Shown: positions 25,633 to 33,760, numbered from the stretch's first letter. The stretch: 64,000 bases of DNA from Arcicella sp038230735 (GCA_038230735.1 JBBRMR010000014.1:18038-82037), one strand, 5' to 3'. Made by a program: numbers and translations. Notes: a model not told the origin generated them from the sequence alone.

Positions 25633-25935
25633 TCACATATTACAATCACAATGCTCGATACACTCAATCAATTTCATCACTTCACGCTCTTTTAAAGAAT
25701 AAAAAACATTTAATCCATCTTTTTCAGAACGTAAAATACCTTTCAATTTCATGTTAATTAAATGATGAGAAAGGAGAGATTGCTCACAATTCAAAACCTC
25801 ACAAATCTCATTGACCGACAGTTTTTCGTTTTGTGAAAGTAAATCCACAATCGCCAAACGAGTCGGGTGAGCCACGGTTTTCAAAATAAAAGCCGCCTTC
25901 TCTAATTTATCTTTATTGATTTGATATGTTATCAT
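25633..25935 (-). CDS. ArsR-family regulator of the sulfur module
   Basis: 100 residues with a winged-helix ArsR fold: ILKTVAHPTRLAIVDLLSQ, recognition helix QSLLSHHLINMKLKG, wing GLNVFYSL. Cysteines are at 45, 50, 92, 96 and 98. The canonical ArsR metal motif ELCVCDL is absent. BigR/SqrR regulators sense persulfides through one Cys near helix 2 and one near the C-terminus, and the Cys pattern plus gene context here resemble that. Sensing is inferred. TGATA (25979-25983) and TATCA (25995-25999) upstream form a possible operator half-site pair. Confidence 0.88.
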   Translation of the reverse strand: MITYQINKDKLEKAAFILKTVAHPTRLAIVDLLSQNEKLSVNEICEVLNCEQSLLSHHLINMKLKGILRSEKDGLNVFYSLKEREVMKLIECIEHCDCNM

Positions 25936-26058
25936 TTAGTTAAAAATTTACCATCGTTGAAATTGTTTCACAAATACATGATAATATTTTCATATATCAA
26001 TATAATTCTAAACAAAAAGGTTCATTTCAAGGTATTAATCATAAATAAATTTCGTATT

Positions 26059-26484
26059 ATGAACAAGTTTTTATATTGTATCTTTCTAATTTTCAATACT
26101 TTACCCCAAGAATTTAGGCTTCAAATTGATTTGGATGAACCATCACCATACCCAAAATTCAATATCGAGTTAAATCACGAACAATACGAAAAGCGACTAA
26201 ATTTTAGGGAAGGGCTGATTTTGATTTACATTCAAAAACGAAAAAAGTACGCCTACATGGATGCCAACGCCAACGTAATCATTCCTCCTCAATACGATGA
26301 ATTCCGTTGGTTTGGCGAAGGGCTTGCTCCCGTACGTAAAGGAAAAAAGTGGGGATTCATTAATCCCAAAATGGAAGTCGTAATTCCCTTTCAATTTGAC
26401 GAAGTAAGTCTTTTCCATAGCGGAATGGCTGATTTTAGAAAAGGAAAACGAATCGGTAAAATCAACATTAAAGGCATGAAGTAA
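26059..26484 (+). CDS. WG-repeat protein
   Basis: 141 residues from ATG at 26059. The frame is open to 25921, but the upstream part crosses the arsR leader and looks non-coding. The N-terminus is a short hydrophobic segment (MNKFLYCIFLIFNTLPQ), a weak signal sequence. The rest carries WG-type repeats: KYAYMDANANVIIPPQYDEF, then KGKKWGFINPKMEVVIPFQF and a degenerate last repeat GKRIGKINIKG. WG-repeat proteins are common in Bacteroidota and probably bind other proteins; no specific role is known. Confidence 0.75.
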   Translation: MNKFLYCIFLIFNTLPQEFRLQIDLDEPSPYPKFNIELNHEQYEKRLNFREGLILIYIQKRKKYAYMDANANVIIPPQYDEFRWFGEGLAPVRKGKKWGFINPKMEVVIPFQFDEVSLFHSGMADFRKGKRIGKINIKGMK

Positions 26485-26488
26485 TAAA

Positions 26489-27334
26489 TCAAATAAAAAC
26501 AGAATAACTCATTTTTACAGATTTATTAAATTCACTTTTATCTAAACCCAACTCAGCTCCTTGATTTTCAAAGAATTGTATCATATTTTGGGTATTAATA
26601 TTTCCTACTAAATCATCCTCTGCCATCGGGCAACCACCAAAACCACCAATTGCTCCATCAAATCTTCGGCAACCCGCCTCAAAAGCCGTTTGAATTTTCA
26701 TTTGCCAATTCTCTTGATTTGCGTGAAAATGAGCGCCAAATTCTATCTTCGGGTATGTAGGTATAAGGGATGTATAAAGCTGGGTAATCATATCAGCATC
26801 CGCCACGCCCACGGTATCGGAAAGGGCAATAATTTTAATGCCTAAATTGCTCATCTTCTCCGCCCAACCTGCCACAATTTCGGGATTAAAAATATCACCG
26901 TAAGGATTTCCAAAACCCATCGAAAAATATACAACCATCTCTTTATCAGTTCTTTGACAAAGATTTTGAATTGTCTCAACCGTTTTGAAAGCCTCCGCAA
27001 TGGAACTATTCGTATTTCGTTGCTGGAAAGTTTCTGAAATAGAAAAGGGAAAGCCTAAATACTTGATTCTGGGAAAATTAATAGCAGTTTCTGCCCCTCT
27101 AAGATTGGCAATAATGGCTAATAATTTAGTGTCCGATTCCTCCAAAGCCTCATAAACAGCGGCAGTATCAGCCATTTGAGGAATGGCTTTTGGCGACACG
27201 AAACTGCCAAAATCAAGCGTATCGAAACCTACTTTTAGAATTTGATTAAGATAGGAAATCTTCTTTTCAGTTGGAATCCAATTCTTCCAGCCTTGCATAG
27301 CATCACGGGGGCATTCGGTTATTTTAATTTTCAT
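26489..27334 (-). CDS. mvaB: Hydroxymethylglutaryl-CoA lyase
   Basis: 281 residues, typical for HMG-CoA lyase, which splits HMG-CoA into acetoacetate and acetyl-CoA in leucine degradation. Visible motifs are TECPRDAMQGW at the start (divalent-metal site), GFDTLDFGSFVSP, a C-terminal metal pair GAHFHANQENW, and the active-site Cys loop GGFGGCPMAEDDLVGN. The N-terminal motif differs from the classical EVGPRDGLQ, a variant seen across Bacteroidota. The plus-strand WG-repeat gene ends 4 bp from its stop. A long hairpin lies in its leader at 27348-27382. Confidence 0.9.
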   Translation of the reverse strand: MKIKITECPRDAMQGWKNWIPTEKKISYLNQILKVGFDTLDFGSFVSPKAIPQMADTAAVYEALEESDTKLLAIIANLRGAETAINFPRIKYLGFPFSISETFQQRNTNSSIAEAFKTVETIQNLCQRTDKEMVVYFSMGFGNPYGDIFNPEIVAGWAEKMSNLGIKIIALSDTVGVADADMITQLYTSLIPTYPKIEFGAHFHANQENWQMKIQTAFEAGCRRFDGAIGGFGGCPMAEDDLVGNINTQNMIQFFENQGAELGLDKSEFNKSVKMSYSVFI

Positions 27335-27347
27335 AGAGCTAAATTAT

Positions 27348-27382
27348 AACCCTTACAAGCGTTTTGAATGCTTGTAAGGGTT
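27348..27382 (-). promoter_or_regulatory. Leader hairpin of the HMG-CoA lyase gene
   Basis: AACCCTTACAAGC (27348-27360) and GCTTGTAAGGGTT (27370-27382) form a perfect 13-bp stem with a 9-nt loop. It lies 13 bp upstream of the ATG at 27334 and starts about 10 nt after the putative -7 element at 27392-27399. It may be a leader structure or a dispersed palindrome, since a related hairpin lies at 56821-56851. Confidence 0.5.
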
Positions 27383-27391
27383 TGTACAAAA

Positions 27392-27399
27392 CAAAATTA
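27392..27399 (-). promoter_or_regulatory. Possible -7 element for the HMG-CoA lyase gene
   Basis: TAATTTTG on the minus strand (27399 to 27392) matches TAnnTTTG exactly. No TTG is seen at the expected -33 spacing. It lies between the terminator of the upstream gene (27408-27434) and the leader hairpin. Confidence 0.4.
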
Positions 27400-27407
27400 G
27401 CGAAAAA

Positions 27408-27434
27408 AATCCCGTTCATTGCTGAAACGGGATT
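27408..27434 (-). terminator. Intrinsic terminator after the DUF4136 gene
   Basis: AATCCCGTT (27408-27416) and AACGGGATT (27426-27434) pair over 9 bp with a 9-nt loop. On the minus strand the stem is followed by a run of seven T. It lies about 45 bp after the stop of the lipoprotein gene at 27477. Confidence 0.8.
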
Positions 27435-27476
27435 AACAAGATAAGGTTAGGTTATTAAATCTCAAAATAAGGGAAA

Positions 27477-28043
27477 TTACTTTCTCGACATCACTTTCAT
27501 GTTATCGAATCCCGCACGATTTGGATATTCCAGCATAATCTTACTGATTACGTCATACACCAAACCTTCTCGGTCTTTACGATTGCGGTCATTGATTTCA
27601 CCTTTGGCGTAACCTTGCCAAATCATATCCTTAGTTTTACCGTCTAAAAAGTTGATAACAACCCTGTTTTCTTCGTAATTACGAGAAGAAACATTATTAT
27701 TACCAGCCCAACCCCAATAAGGAGAAAAATTGTTGTTAGACTGAACTGACTGCATATTTTGGGCATCGGTTGAAAAACTTACCAAAATATCAGGATTTGA
27801 GCTACTTAGCTTATAACCTCTATTTTCCATCTCTCGGGTCATGGCTTGCGTCATGCGTTTGAGCATCAACTGACTCCCCATCACGGCATCTTGCTTAACC
27901 TGAGGCTGATTATAAAAACCATAAGTGGTATATTGTGAAAAATTAGCTTGACGGTCATAATCAGAGCGAACCATCAAAGAAGGGCTGCAACTACTCATCC
28001 CGAGTAACAAAGCCAAAGCGAAGAAACTTGTTATTATTTTCAT
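27477..28043 (-). CDS. DUF4136 lipoprotein
   Basis: 188 residues from ATG at 28043, chosen because it gives a clean lipoprotein signal (FALALLLGMSSC). An upstream ATG 45 bp away would bury it. The mature part has SDYDRQANFSQYTTYGFYNQ and MTREMENRGYKLSSSNPDIL, the DUF4136 pattern, with KDMIWQGYAKGEI near the end. DUF4136 proteins are envelope lipoproteins of unknown role. A second, divergent member is at 36048-36635. Confidence 0.88.
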   Translation of the reverse strand: MKIITSFFALALLLGMSSCSPSLMVRSDYDRQANFSQYTTYGFYNQPQVKQDAVMGSQLMLKRMTQAMTREMENRGYKLSSSNPDILVSFSTDAQNMQSVQSNNNFSPYWGWAGNNNVSSRNYEENRVVINFLDGKTKDMIWQGYAKGEINDRNRKDREGLVYDVISKIMLEYPNRAGFDNMKVMSRK

Positions 28044-28541
28044 TTTACAAAAAAATAAGCGGTTTGTACAATAGTAAACATCTGTCATTCAGATTAGTAC
28101 GTATATGCCATAGGCTACTGTAAAATGTTTGGGTTTTGTGTGTTTGTACCTTAATAACAATAATAAAACGTTCAGAGTTTTTTGTTTATTATTTAATGTT
28201 AATTTTTTTCCTATTTTTCGTCAAATTCTTTATAATTATCGGCATTATTATTGCTTGATACTAACCAAAGATAATTTCGTTTAAATGCTGTATTCAGATT
28301 ATAATTTTGAATTAAAATATTATACTTTACTATACGCCTGTGCAAACGAATAATATATTGTTAATATTTGTTAATGGTTAAAAAATATTTAGCATTTTAT
28401 TGGGAAATAATATTACAACCACTATCTTTGATTCATCCTTTCAGGAATACTTCTCAATAACGGGAACAAAATTTTCACTAAAAAATATAACAACATACAA
28501 TTTGATTAAAAGCTTTACGTTAACTAAATAGATTTATCAAA
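28044..28541. other. 498-bp AT-rich intergenic region
   Basis: No gene, tRNA or convincing structured RNA is seen in this divergent gap between a DUF4136 lipoprotein and the ECF sigma gene. It is strongly AT-rich, with stretches such as TTGTTAATATTTG near 28358-28370 that resemble but do not match promoter elements. It probably holds promoters for both flanking genes. Confidence 0.5.
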
Positions 28542-29144
28542 ATGGAAAAAGTCCATGTTAACGACAGTGAGCTTGTATCACGTTATATCAAAAATAGTGA
28601 CGAAAAAGCCTTCGAAACGCTTGTTCGCCGTTACAAATCCAAAGTTTATACCACGATTTATTTGATTGTTAAGGATACCTTCGTAGCCGAAGACCTCATG
28701 CAAGATGTTTTCATCAAAGCAGTAGATGTGCTTCGTTCTGGTCGGTATAATGATGAAGGTAAGTTTTTGCCCTGGATTCTCCGAATCGCTCATAACATGG
28801 CAATTGACTATTTCCGTCGTGATAAACGCTACCCAAATGTTGTATTTGAAGATGGTAGTAATGTATTCAATACGCTCGACTTTGCCGAGGATTCGTATGA
28901 GGACATTCAAATTCGTGAGGAATCTCACGCCCATCTAAGAAGCCTGATTAAATTGCTTCCTGATACGCAGCGAGAGGTTCTCGTGATGCGTCATTATGAA
29001 GACATGAGTTTTCAGGAAATTGCTGATTCTACGGGAGTTAGCATCAATACAGCCTTAGGAAGAATGCGTTATGCGTTGATAAATCTACGCAAAATGATGA
29101 GTAAACATTCTCCAAGCTATGATACAAACCTTTACGCAGCATGA
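28542..29144 (+). CDS. ECF-type RNA polymerase sigma factor
   Basis: 200 residues. Region 2 (about 20-90) has FETLVRRYKSKVYTTIYLIV, DLMQDVFIKAV and FLPWILRIAHNMAIDYFRRD. Region 4 (about 125-185) has LIKLLPDTQREVLVMRHYED, SFQEIADSTGVSINTALGRM. No anti-sigma membrane gene follows; instead an 81-codon gene starts 26 bp before the stop. The 450-bp upstream gap suggests complex control. Regulon unknown. Confidence 0.92.
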   Translation: MEKVHVNDSELVSRYIKNSDEKAFETLVRRYKSKVYTTIYLIVKDTFVAEDLMQDVFIKAVDVLRSGRYNDEGKFLPWILRIAHNMAIDYFRRDKRYPNVVFEDGSNVFNTLDFAEDSYEDIQIREESHAHLRSLIKLLPDTQREVLVMRHYEDMSFQEIADSTGVSINTALGRMRYALINLRKMMSKHSPSYDTNLYAA

Positions 29145-29364
29145 CGTTATCCGTTACGTTTATCAAGAAACAACGGAACAAGAAAACAATCTGATTCAGG
29201 ACGGACTGGTTCATGATTCCGAAATGTTAGAATTTTATTTAGATATGCTTGATGTTCATGCAGGTCTCAATAGAAGTTATCGGCAACCTTCCGAACGAAG
29301 CATCCACGAGGTGCTTGCGTATTCGAGAGACACCAATAAAAGTCCCCAATTTCACGCTGTTTAG
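29119..29364 (+). CDS. Small acidic protein coupled to the ECF sigma gene
   Basis: 81 residues, ATG at 29119 inside the last codons of the sigma gene in another frame, so the two are translationally coupled. The sequence is acidic and mostly helical (DVIRYVYQETTEQENNLIQD), with no membrane segment. I do not recognise a named family. The position suggests a modulator of the sigma factor. Its last codons and stop (TAG at 29362) lie inside the terminator hairpin at 29338-29381. Confidence 0.75.
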   Translation: MIQTFTQHDVIRYVYQETTEQENNLIQDGLVHDSEMLEFYLDMLDVHAGLNRSYRQPSERSIHEVLAYSRDTNKSPQFHAV

Positions 29365-29381
29365 CGTGATTGGGGACTTTT
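29338..29381 (+). terminator. Terminator overlapping the stop of the small coupled gene
   Basis: AAAAGTCCCCAAT plus TCACGCT on the left (29338-29358) pairs with AGCGTGATTGGGGACTTTT (29363-29381), with a 2-nt bulge and a 4-nt loop containing part of the stop codon. The 3' side ends in a T tract. The hairpin also encodes the last eight residues of the 81-residue protein. Confidence 0.8.
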
Positions 29382-29382
29382 A

Positions 29383-29520
29383 TGTTTTTCGATGTTCGAT
29401 GTTTGTTTTTCGATGTTCGGATTCTTTCGATGTTTGGTTTTCAACGTTTGATATTTGGTTTTGGGAAATATATCCCTTGAAATCCGAACATCAAGCATCG
29501 AAAAACGAATATCAAAGTCG
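29383..29520. repeat. Degenerate TTTTCGATGTT repeats with inverted copies
   Basis: The motif TTTTTCGATGTTCG or a variant recurs at about 29385, 29406 and 29425 in direct orientation. Inverted copies follow at 29481-29505; the best pair is GATGTTCGGATT (29412-29423) and AATCCGAACATC (29481-29492). The array fills the gap between the sigma-factor unit and the end of fcl, and has no visible coding. Confidence 0.55.
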
Positions 29521-30453
29521 AAGCGTATCATGATGATCCAAAAAGTCTTGATACGCCAATCCAATCCCTTGTTTTAGCTCAATTTTGTGCTTCCAACCTT
29601 GTGCGTGTAGGCGTGATACGTCCATGAGTTTGCGGGGAGTGCCGTCTGGTTTTGTGGTGTCCCAATGCAAATTTCCTTCAAATCCCACGATTTCTTTTAC
29701 GGTTTCTGCCAATTCTTTGATGGTTACGTCTGTGCCTGTTCCCACGTTGATAAACTCTGAATCACTGTAATTTTCCATCAGATATACACAGGCTTCGGCA
29801 AGGTCGTCGGCGTGGAGGAATTCACGCATGGGTGAACCCGTTCCCCAAAGATTAACTTCTTGATTATCAGACATTTTCGCTTCATGAAACTTGCGAATCA
29901 TGGCTGGGAGAACGTGCGAATTTTGGAGGTCGTAATTATCGTTTGGTCCGTAAAGATTGGTTGGCATTACCGAAATATAATCACAACCGTATTGGGTTCT
30001 GTATGCTTCACAAAGTTTGATTCCAGCAATTTTGGCGATGGCGTAAGGTTCGTTAGTTTCTTCCAAAAATCCACTCAATAAATAATCTTCTTTTAATGGC
30101 TGTGGAGCAAGTTTTGGGTAAATACATGACGAACCCAAAAACATCAATTTTGTAACCTCATTTTCGTAAGAACTATGGATTACGTTATTTTGAATCGCTA
30201 AATTTTCGTAGAGAAAATCTGCTCGGTAAGTATTGTTAGCAATGATTCCACCCACTTTGGCGGCTGCCATAAAGACGAATTCAGGTTTTTCGGTCTGAAA
30301 AAAATCTGAAACGGCTTGCTGATTACGAAGGTCGAGTTCTTTGGAGGTTTTCAAAACGAAATTAGTGAAACCGTTTTCTTTCAATTTTCGATGAATTGCC
30401 GACCCAACCATGCCTCGGTGTCCTGCGATGTATATTTTAGAATCTTTTTTCAC
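29512..30453 (-). CDS. fcl: GDP-L-fucose synthase
   Basis: 313 residues, full length. An extended SDR: NADP loop IYIAGHRGMVGSAIHRKLKE, FMAAAKVGGI, catalytic Ser in FLGSSCIYPK, Tyr-x-x-x-Lys in YAIAKIAGIKLCEAY, and GTGSPMREFLHADDLAEA. It converts GDP-4-keto-6-deoxymannose to GDP-L-fucose for cell-surface glycans. The partner gmd is not in the window. It stands alone, next to a repeat array. Confidence 0.95.
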   Translation of the reverse strand: MKKDSKIYIAGHRGMVGSAIHRKLKENGFTNFVLKTSKELDLRNQQAVSDFFQTEKPEFVFMAAAKVGGIIANNTYRADFLYENLAIQNNVIHSSYENEVTKLMFLGSSCIYPKLAPQPLKEDYLLSGFLEETNEPYAIAKIAGIKLCEAYRTQYGCDYISVMPTNLYGPNDNYDLQNSHVLPAMIRKFHEAKMSDNQEVNLWGTGSPMREFLHADDLAEACVYLMENYSDSEFINVGTGTDVTIKELAETVKEIVGFEGNLHWDTTKPDGTPRKLMDVSRLHAQGWKHKIELKQGIGLAYQDFLDHHDTLRL

Positions 30454-30571
30454 AAACGAATTGGATATGTACGATTTAGCGAAATGGAGCGAATATTATT
30501 ATCTTTGATTAAATAAAATCATTCATTTTCCGTTTTACAAAGGTAATACATTCGTTTTAATCATTCCTTTA

Positions 30572-31579
30572 ATGAAAACTCTTTCTATTTTTTTTCCATT
30601 AATTCTAATCTTTTCTACCAATATTTCCTTTGGTCAGTCAGATGAATTTAAGACAAAAGCAAAACCGCAAACCGATACTTCTGCCAAGAAAAAAGGAGGG
30701 ATTTTAGGTGGATTGATTCAGACTGATGTTTTGGATAATATTAAGAATGCCAAAAAAACAATTAAGGACGTAAAGGAGGATATTAAAAACAACAAAGAGG
30801 AGTTCAAAAGGGTCAAAGGAGAGCTTGGAGACCTTTCTGCGGATTTAGGTTTAAAAATTAGAAGAGATAGTAATAAGAAAAAAATCAAGAAAAAACCGAA
30901 AGATGAATATGAGGGAATTAAGTTTGAACTTCGGATTGGGGAGTATGGTTCGGGGACAAGATTGACGGTTGAGGAGATTAATGTTTTACGGAATCCAGAT
31001 GAAGCCGAACCCAGTATTTATGCCAAAGAAATCTGGTGGTATGACCCAAAATTGAGGCGTGTAACCAACGTGCCAAGAAAGGACGAAAACTATGGTGAAA
31101 TCTGTCATGGACCTTTCAAAAAGTATGTAAATGATGAATTGGTGGAAGAAGGTTCGTTTTATGTGGGCGTTAAAGATGGACGTTGGGAAACCTACAATCA
31201 GGAGTATATTTTATTGAGTAAAGACAAATTTAAAGACGGGTTTTTGGCAGATTCTAAATTCTCTTATTACGATAAAGAAGAGAAGAAAATTAAGGAGGTC
31301 GTTCCCGTAAAATTTGGAAAAATAACGGGTGAATATCGTTCTTTTTTTGAGGGGGGGCAGTTGAAAGAAGAAGGTAAATTTGATGATAGTGTGAAGGTGG
31401 GCAGATGGCGAGAATATCATCAATTTGGTGCAATGGGGCGTTTGAGCAAGGAAACTATGTATGCCAAAGATAAATTTGACGCTACGCCATCAGAGGTTTT
31501 GGTGGAAAGAGATACCAAAGGAAAAATCATTTATGAAGCCCCTAAAAAGGTGAAAAAGAAGGAGGCACAGGAGAACTGA
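30572..31579 (+). CDS. Exported MORN-type repeat protein
   Basis: 335 residues with signal peptide (MKTLSIFFPLILIFSTNISF). A Lys-rich, helical coiled-coil-like region follows at about 45-115. The C-terminal half carries MORN variant repeats: HGPFKKYVNDELVEEGSFYV, KDGRWETYNQ, TGEYRSFFEGGQLKEEGKFD, VGRWREYHQFG. The tail is very Lys/Glu-rich. Envelope or periplasmic location is likely; function unknown. Confidence 0.82.
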   Translation: MKTLSIFFPLILIFSTNISFGQSDEFKTKAKPQTDTSAKKKGGILGGLIQTDVLDNIKNAKKTIKDVKEDIKNNKEEFKRVKGELGDLSADLGLKIRRDSNKKKIKKKPKDEYEGIKFELRIGEYGSGTRLTVEEINVLRNPDEAEPSIYAKEIWWYDPKLRRVTNVPRKDENYGEICHGPFKKYVNDELVEEGSFYVGVKDGRWETYNQEYILLSKDKFKDGFLADSKFSYYDKEEKKIKEVVPVKFGKITGEYRSFFEGGQLKEEGKFDDSVKVGRWREYHQFGAMGRLSKETMYAKDKFDATPSEVLVERDTKGKIIYEAPKKVKKKEAQEN

Positions 31580-31676
31580 TGGTTCACGGTGAAGGGTCAA
31601 AGGTGAACCGTTTGGAGAACTAATTTTTGGTCAACGGTAATCGGTTTTGTATCAGAATATTGCTACATAAAATTCA

Positions 31677-31710
31677 AAAAGGAGAGGTCAAATTTATGAT
31701 TTCTCCTTTT
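31677..31710. terminator. Terminator between convergent genes
   Basis: AAAAGGAGA (31677-31685) pairs with TCTCCTTTT (31702-31710), with a 16-nt loop and flanking A/T tracts, between the MORN-repeat gene and the DUF4097-like gene. Confidence 0.6.
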
Positions 31711-31742
31711 GTTTTTCCCGCAAAACCGTTTACCGAAAGATG

Positions 31743-33005
31743 CTATTTTTCCATAAACTTCACCCCCGCATAATTGGTCTTAATCGTGATTTTGGTATTT
31801 GAGCCTTTGCCTATTTTGCCTTTATAGATTTTGGTTGATTGCCAGCCCATTTTGCGGTCATCATTATCATCTTCATCTGGATTTACCGTGAAAGTCAATT
31901 TACCTTGTGGGTATCTAAAATTGGCATACGTAGTGGTTACTTCAAAATCTGCATTGACATCGCCATTCACAGGAAGTTTTACTGCCGTATAATTTGAACG
32001 AATATCAAGGCTTTTTAGGGTTTTAGATAATTCTGAAAGCTGTACGCCGTCTGAATAGCTGATTGATAATTTTCCTGTCTCGTTAATTCTACCAATTTTT
32101 CCACTCGAATATTGAAAAGTGCCATCCAAATTATTGATGTCGTCCAAAGTTACCGAGCCATAATTATTGGTTAATTTCAAGTTATCTGCTTTATCAATAG
32201 TCAGTTTTGAATAGGCAATATGTAAATCGCCATCGTCCATTTGCTTGATATTGGATGAACCGTACTGTACGAAAATATCCTTGTCAGCACCCGTGAGGCG
32301 GTCGGAAGTAAAACTGCCATAATTGGACGTAACTCGCAGTGGGGCAGCGAATTGTGCGATGATGGTTTTGCCATATTTGTTAGAAACGGAAAGCGAATTA
32401 GTGCGAGGCATATAAATCATGTAATTTACTTCAACGCCTTTTTTCATATTTTCCTCTCCCTTTCTATCACTATTCCAACTCCAATTATTTCCCCAAGACC
32501 AACTATCATTATCAATTAAGGTTTTAAAAGAAATTTTATCTCCTTCTCTTTTGTCCATAATCTCCACATTATCAAGGAGTTCCTGAGCTTTTTTTTCTGA
32601 GTTTCCGTAGCCCGTAATGGTGATGTCCACCTTGATTTCGTTTTTATTCCAAAGCTCTACTTTTACTTCGCCGTGTTGATTATTAATGGCTAATTTATCT
32701 TTTGCATCAACGGTAAAAGACTTGGTGATGGTTTTCTTTTTTTCTATTGGATTATCTTCGGAATTATTATCCTGGTTATTTTTATTGGAAAAGTTTCGAC
32801 TAAAAAATTGCATTTCAGTCTTAAACTGAGATTCCGCTTTCGAAAATTCTTTCAAAAGTCTATGTGATTCCGCTTGATTCTTTAAAAGTTGATTATTGGT
32901 ATTAAAACCCTCCGCTTCTAAAAGTTTATTTTTCAAACTATCTTGTCCAAAGGAATTTGCTAATAGTAAGACATTGATAATGAATATGTTGAATATATTT
33001 TTCAT
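31743..33005 (-). CDS. DUF4097-like exported adhesin-type beta-repeat protein
   Basis: 420 residues from ATG at 33005, which gives a clean signal peptide (MKNIFNIFIINVLLLANSF). A Gln/Lys-rich helical part follows, then many short beta strands of the DUF4097/putative adhesin type: KTITKSFTVDAKDKLAINNQ, GEVKVELWNKNEIKVDITIT, SVSNKYGKTIIAQFAAPLRV, TSNYGSFTSDRLTG. These form a right-handed beta-helix-like fold. It is the last gene of an ECF sigma/anti-sigma unit and may be a target or a surface protein under its control. Confidence 0.85.
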   Translation of the reverse strand: MKNIFNIFIINVLLLANSFGQDSLKNKLLEAEGFNTNNQLLKNQAESHRLLKEFSKAESQFKTEMQFFSRNFSNKNNQDNNSEDNPIEKKKTITKSFTVDAKDKLAINNQHGEVKVELWNKNEIKVDITITGYGNSEKKAQELLDNVEIMDKREGDKISFKTLIDNDSWSWGNNWSWNSDRKGEENMKKGVEVNYMIYMPRTNSLSVSNKYGKTIIAQFAAPLRVTSNYGSFTSDRLTGADKDIFVQYGSSNIKQMDDGDLHIAYSKLTIDKADNLKLTNNYGSVTLDDINNLDGTFQYSSGKIGRINETGKLSISYSDGVQLSELSKTLKSLDIRSNYTAVKLPVNGDVNADFEVTTTYANFRYPQGKLTFTVNPDEDDNDDRKMGWQSTKIYKGKIGKGSNTKITIKTNYAGVKFMEK

Positions 33006-33053
33006 AGTATTTTCGTTTGGATTGAAAGGGATTGGAAACCTGTTCTGCATTAG

Positions 33054-33692
33054 TTACACGCTTTTTGTGGGATTTTTCTGATACTCTTTCACCTTCTGAA
33101 TAATGATTAATTGACGGTTGAGAATATCCAATTGTACTCTCAGATTTTGAATCATCGCCTCAACTAATTCCCCCTGATTGGGCGTTTTGGGGAGTTCTTC
33201 TTGGAGGTTCTGATAATCCTGATTTAATTTTTCTATTTCCGAAGCAAATTCCTTGTACAAAACAGGGTCATGAATTTCAATAGCTTTGATTTCCTCTCGT
33301 TTAGTCTCGATCAGGTTGGCATATTGAACCATTTTATCATTATATTGCGGAGCTACTTCGGCTACAATTTGTTCGGTACTTTCAGAGCTATTTTTTAGAT
33401 AAAATATTGAAAAACAACCAATTAAAAAAGCAATACTGGCGGCTATTGCCCATATTTTGATTGTCGTCCGTGAATACCATTGGGACGCATAGTCGGACAA
33501 CGGCGATATTGTATGTAACGGCACTATTTCACGAACCTCATCATGGACGGAGAATGATTCGTTATGTTGATTTTTAGTCAAATCCTCCCCAATAGATTTA
33601 TCAATTTTTGCCCACAGTCCAGCGGGAACTTCATGACGGTCGAAGTCCTCACGGTTATCACGGATAAATCGTTCAAGTTTTGTCTTTTTCAT
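33054..33692 (-). CDS. Probable anti-sigma factor, single membrane helix
   Basis: 212 residues. The N-terminal 90 residues are cytoplasmic and charged (RFIRDNREDFDRHEVPAGLW). One membrane helix WAIAASIAFLIGCFSIFYL lies at about 99-117. A predicted coiled-coil outer domain ends the protein. Position 57 bp downstream of an ECF sigma gene and the topology fit an anti-sigma factor, although no zinc (ZAS) motif is visible. It precedes the DUF4097-like gene. Confidence 0.75.
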   Translation of the reverse strand: MKKTKLERFIRDNREDFDRHEVPAGLWAKIDKSIGEDLTKNQHNESFSVHDEVREIVPLHTISPLSDYASQWYSRTTIKIWAIAASIAFLIGCFSIFYLKNSSESTEQIVAEVAPQYNDKMVQYANLIETKREEIKAIEIHDPVLYKEFASEIEKLNQDYQNLQEELPKTPNQGELVEAMIQNLRVQLDILNRQLIIIQKVKEYQKNPTKSV

Positions 33693-33702
33693 TTCGCTAA
33701 GC

Positions 33703-33760
33703 GGTGAGTTTTGAGTATTTGAAGGAATATTTCTCCGTTACGTTACTCACTACTCATTCC
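33703..33760. repeat. TGAGT/ACTCA imperfect hairpin
   Basis: GTGAGTTTTGAGTA from about 33704 is inverted relative to TTACTCACTACTCATT at about 33743-33758. It lies in the 57-bp gap between the sigma and anti-sigma genes. It resembles the elements at 24662-24715 and 40367-40455. Confidence 0.4.

Noticed and set aside
28044..28541. tRNA or small RNA in the long gap before the sigma factor
   Set aside because: I found no cloverleaf arms, TTCGAATCC-type loop or stable hairpin in this AT-rich stretch.
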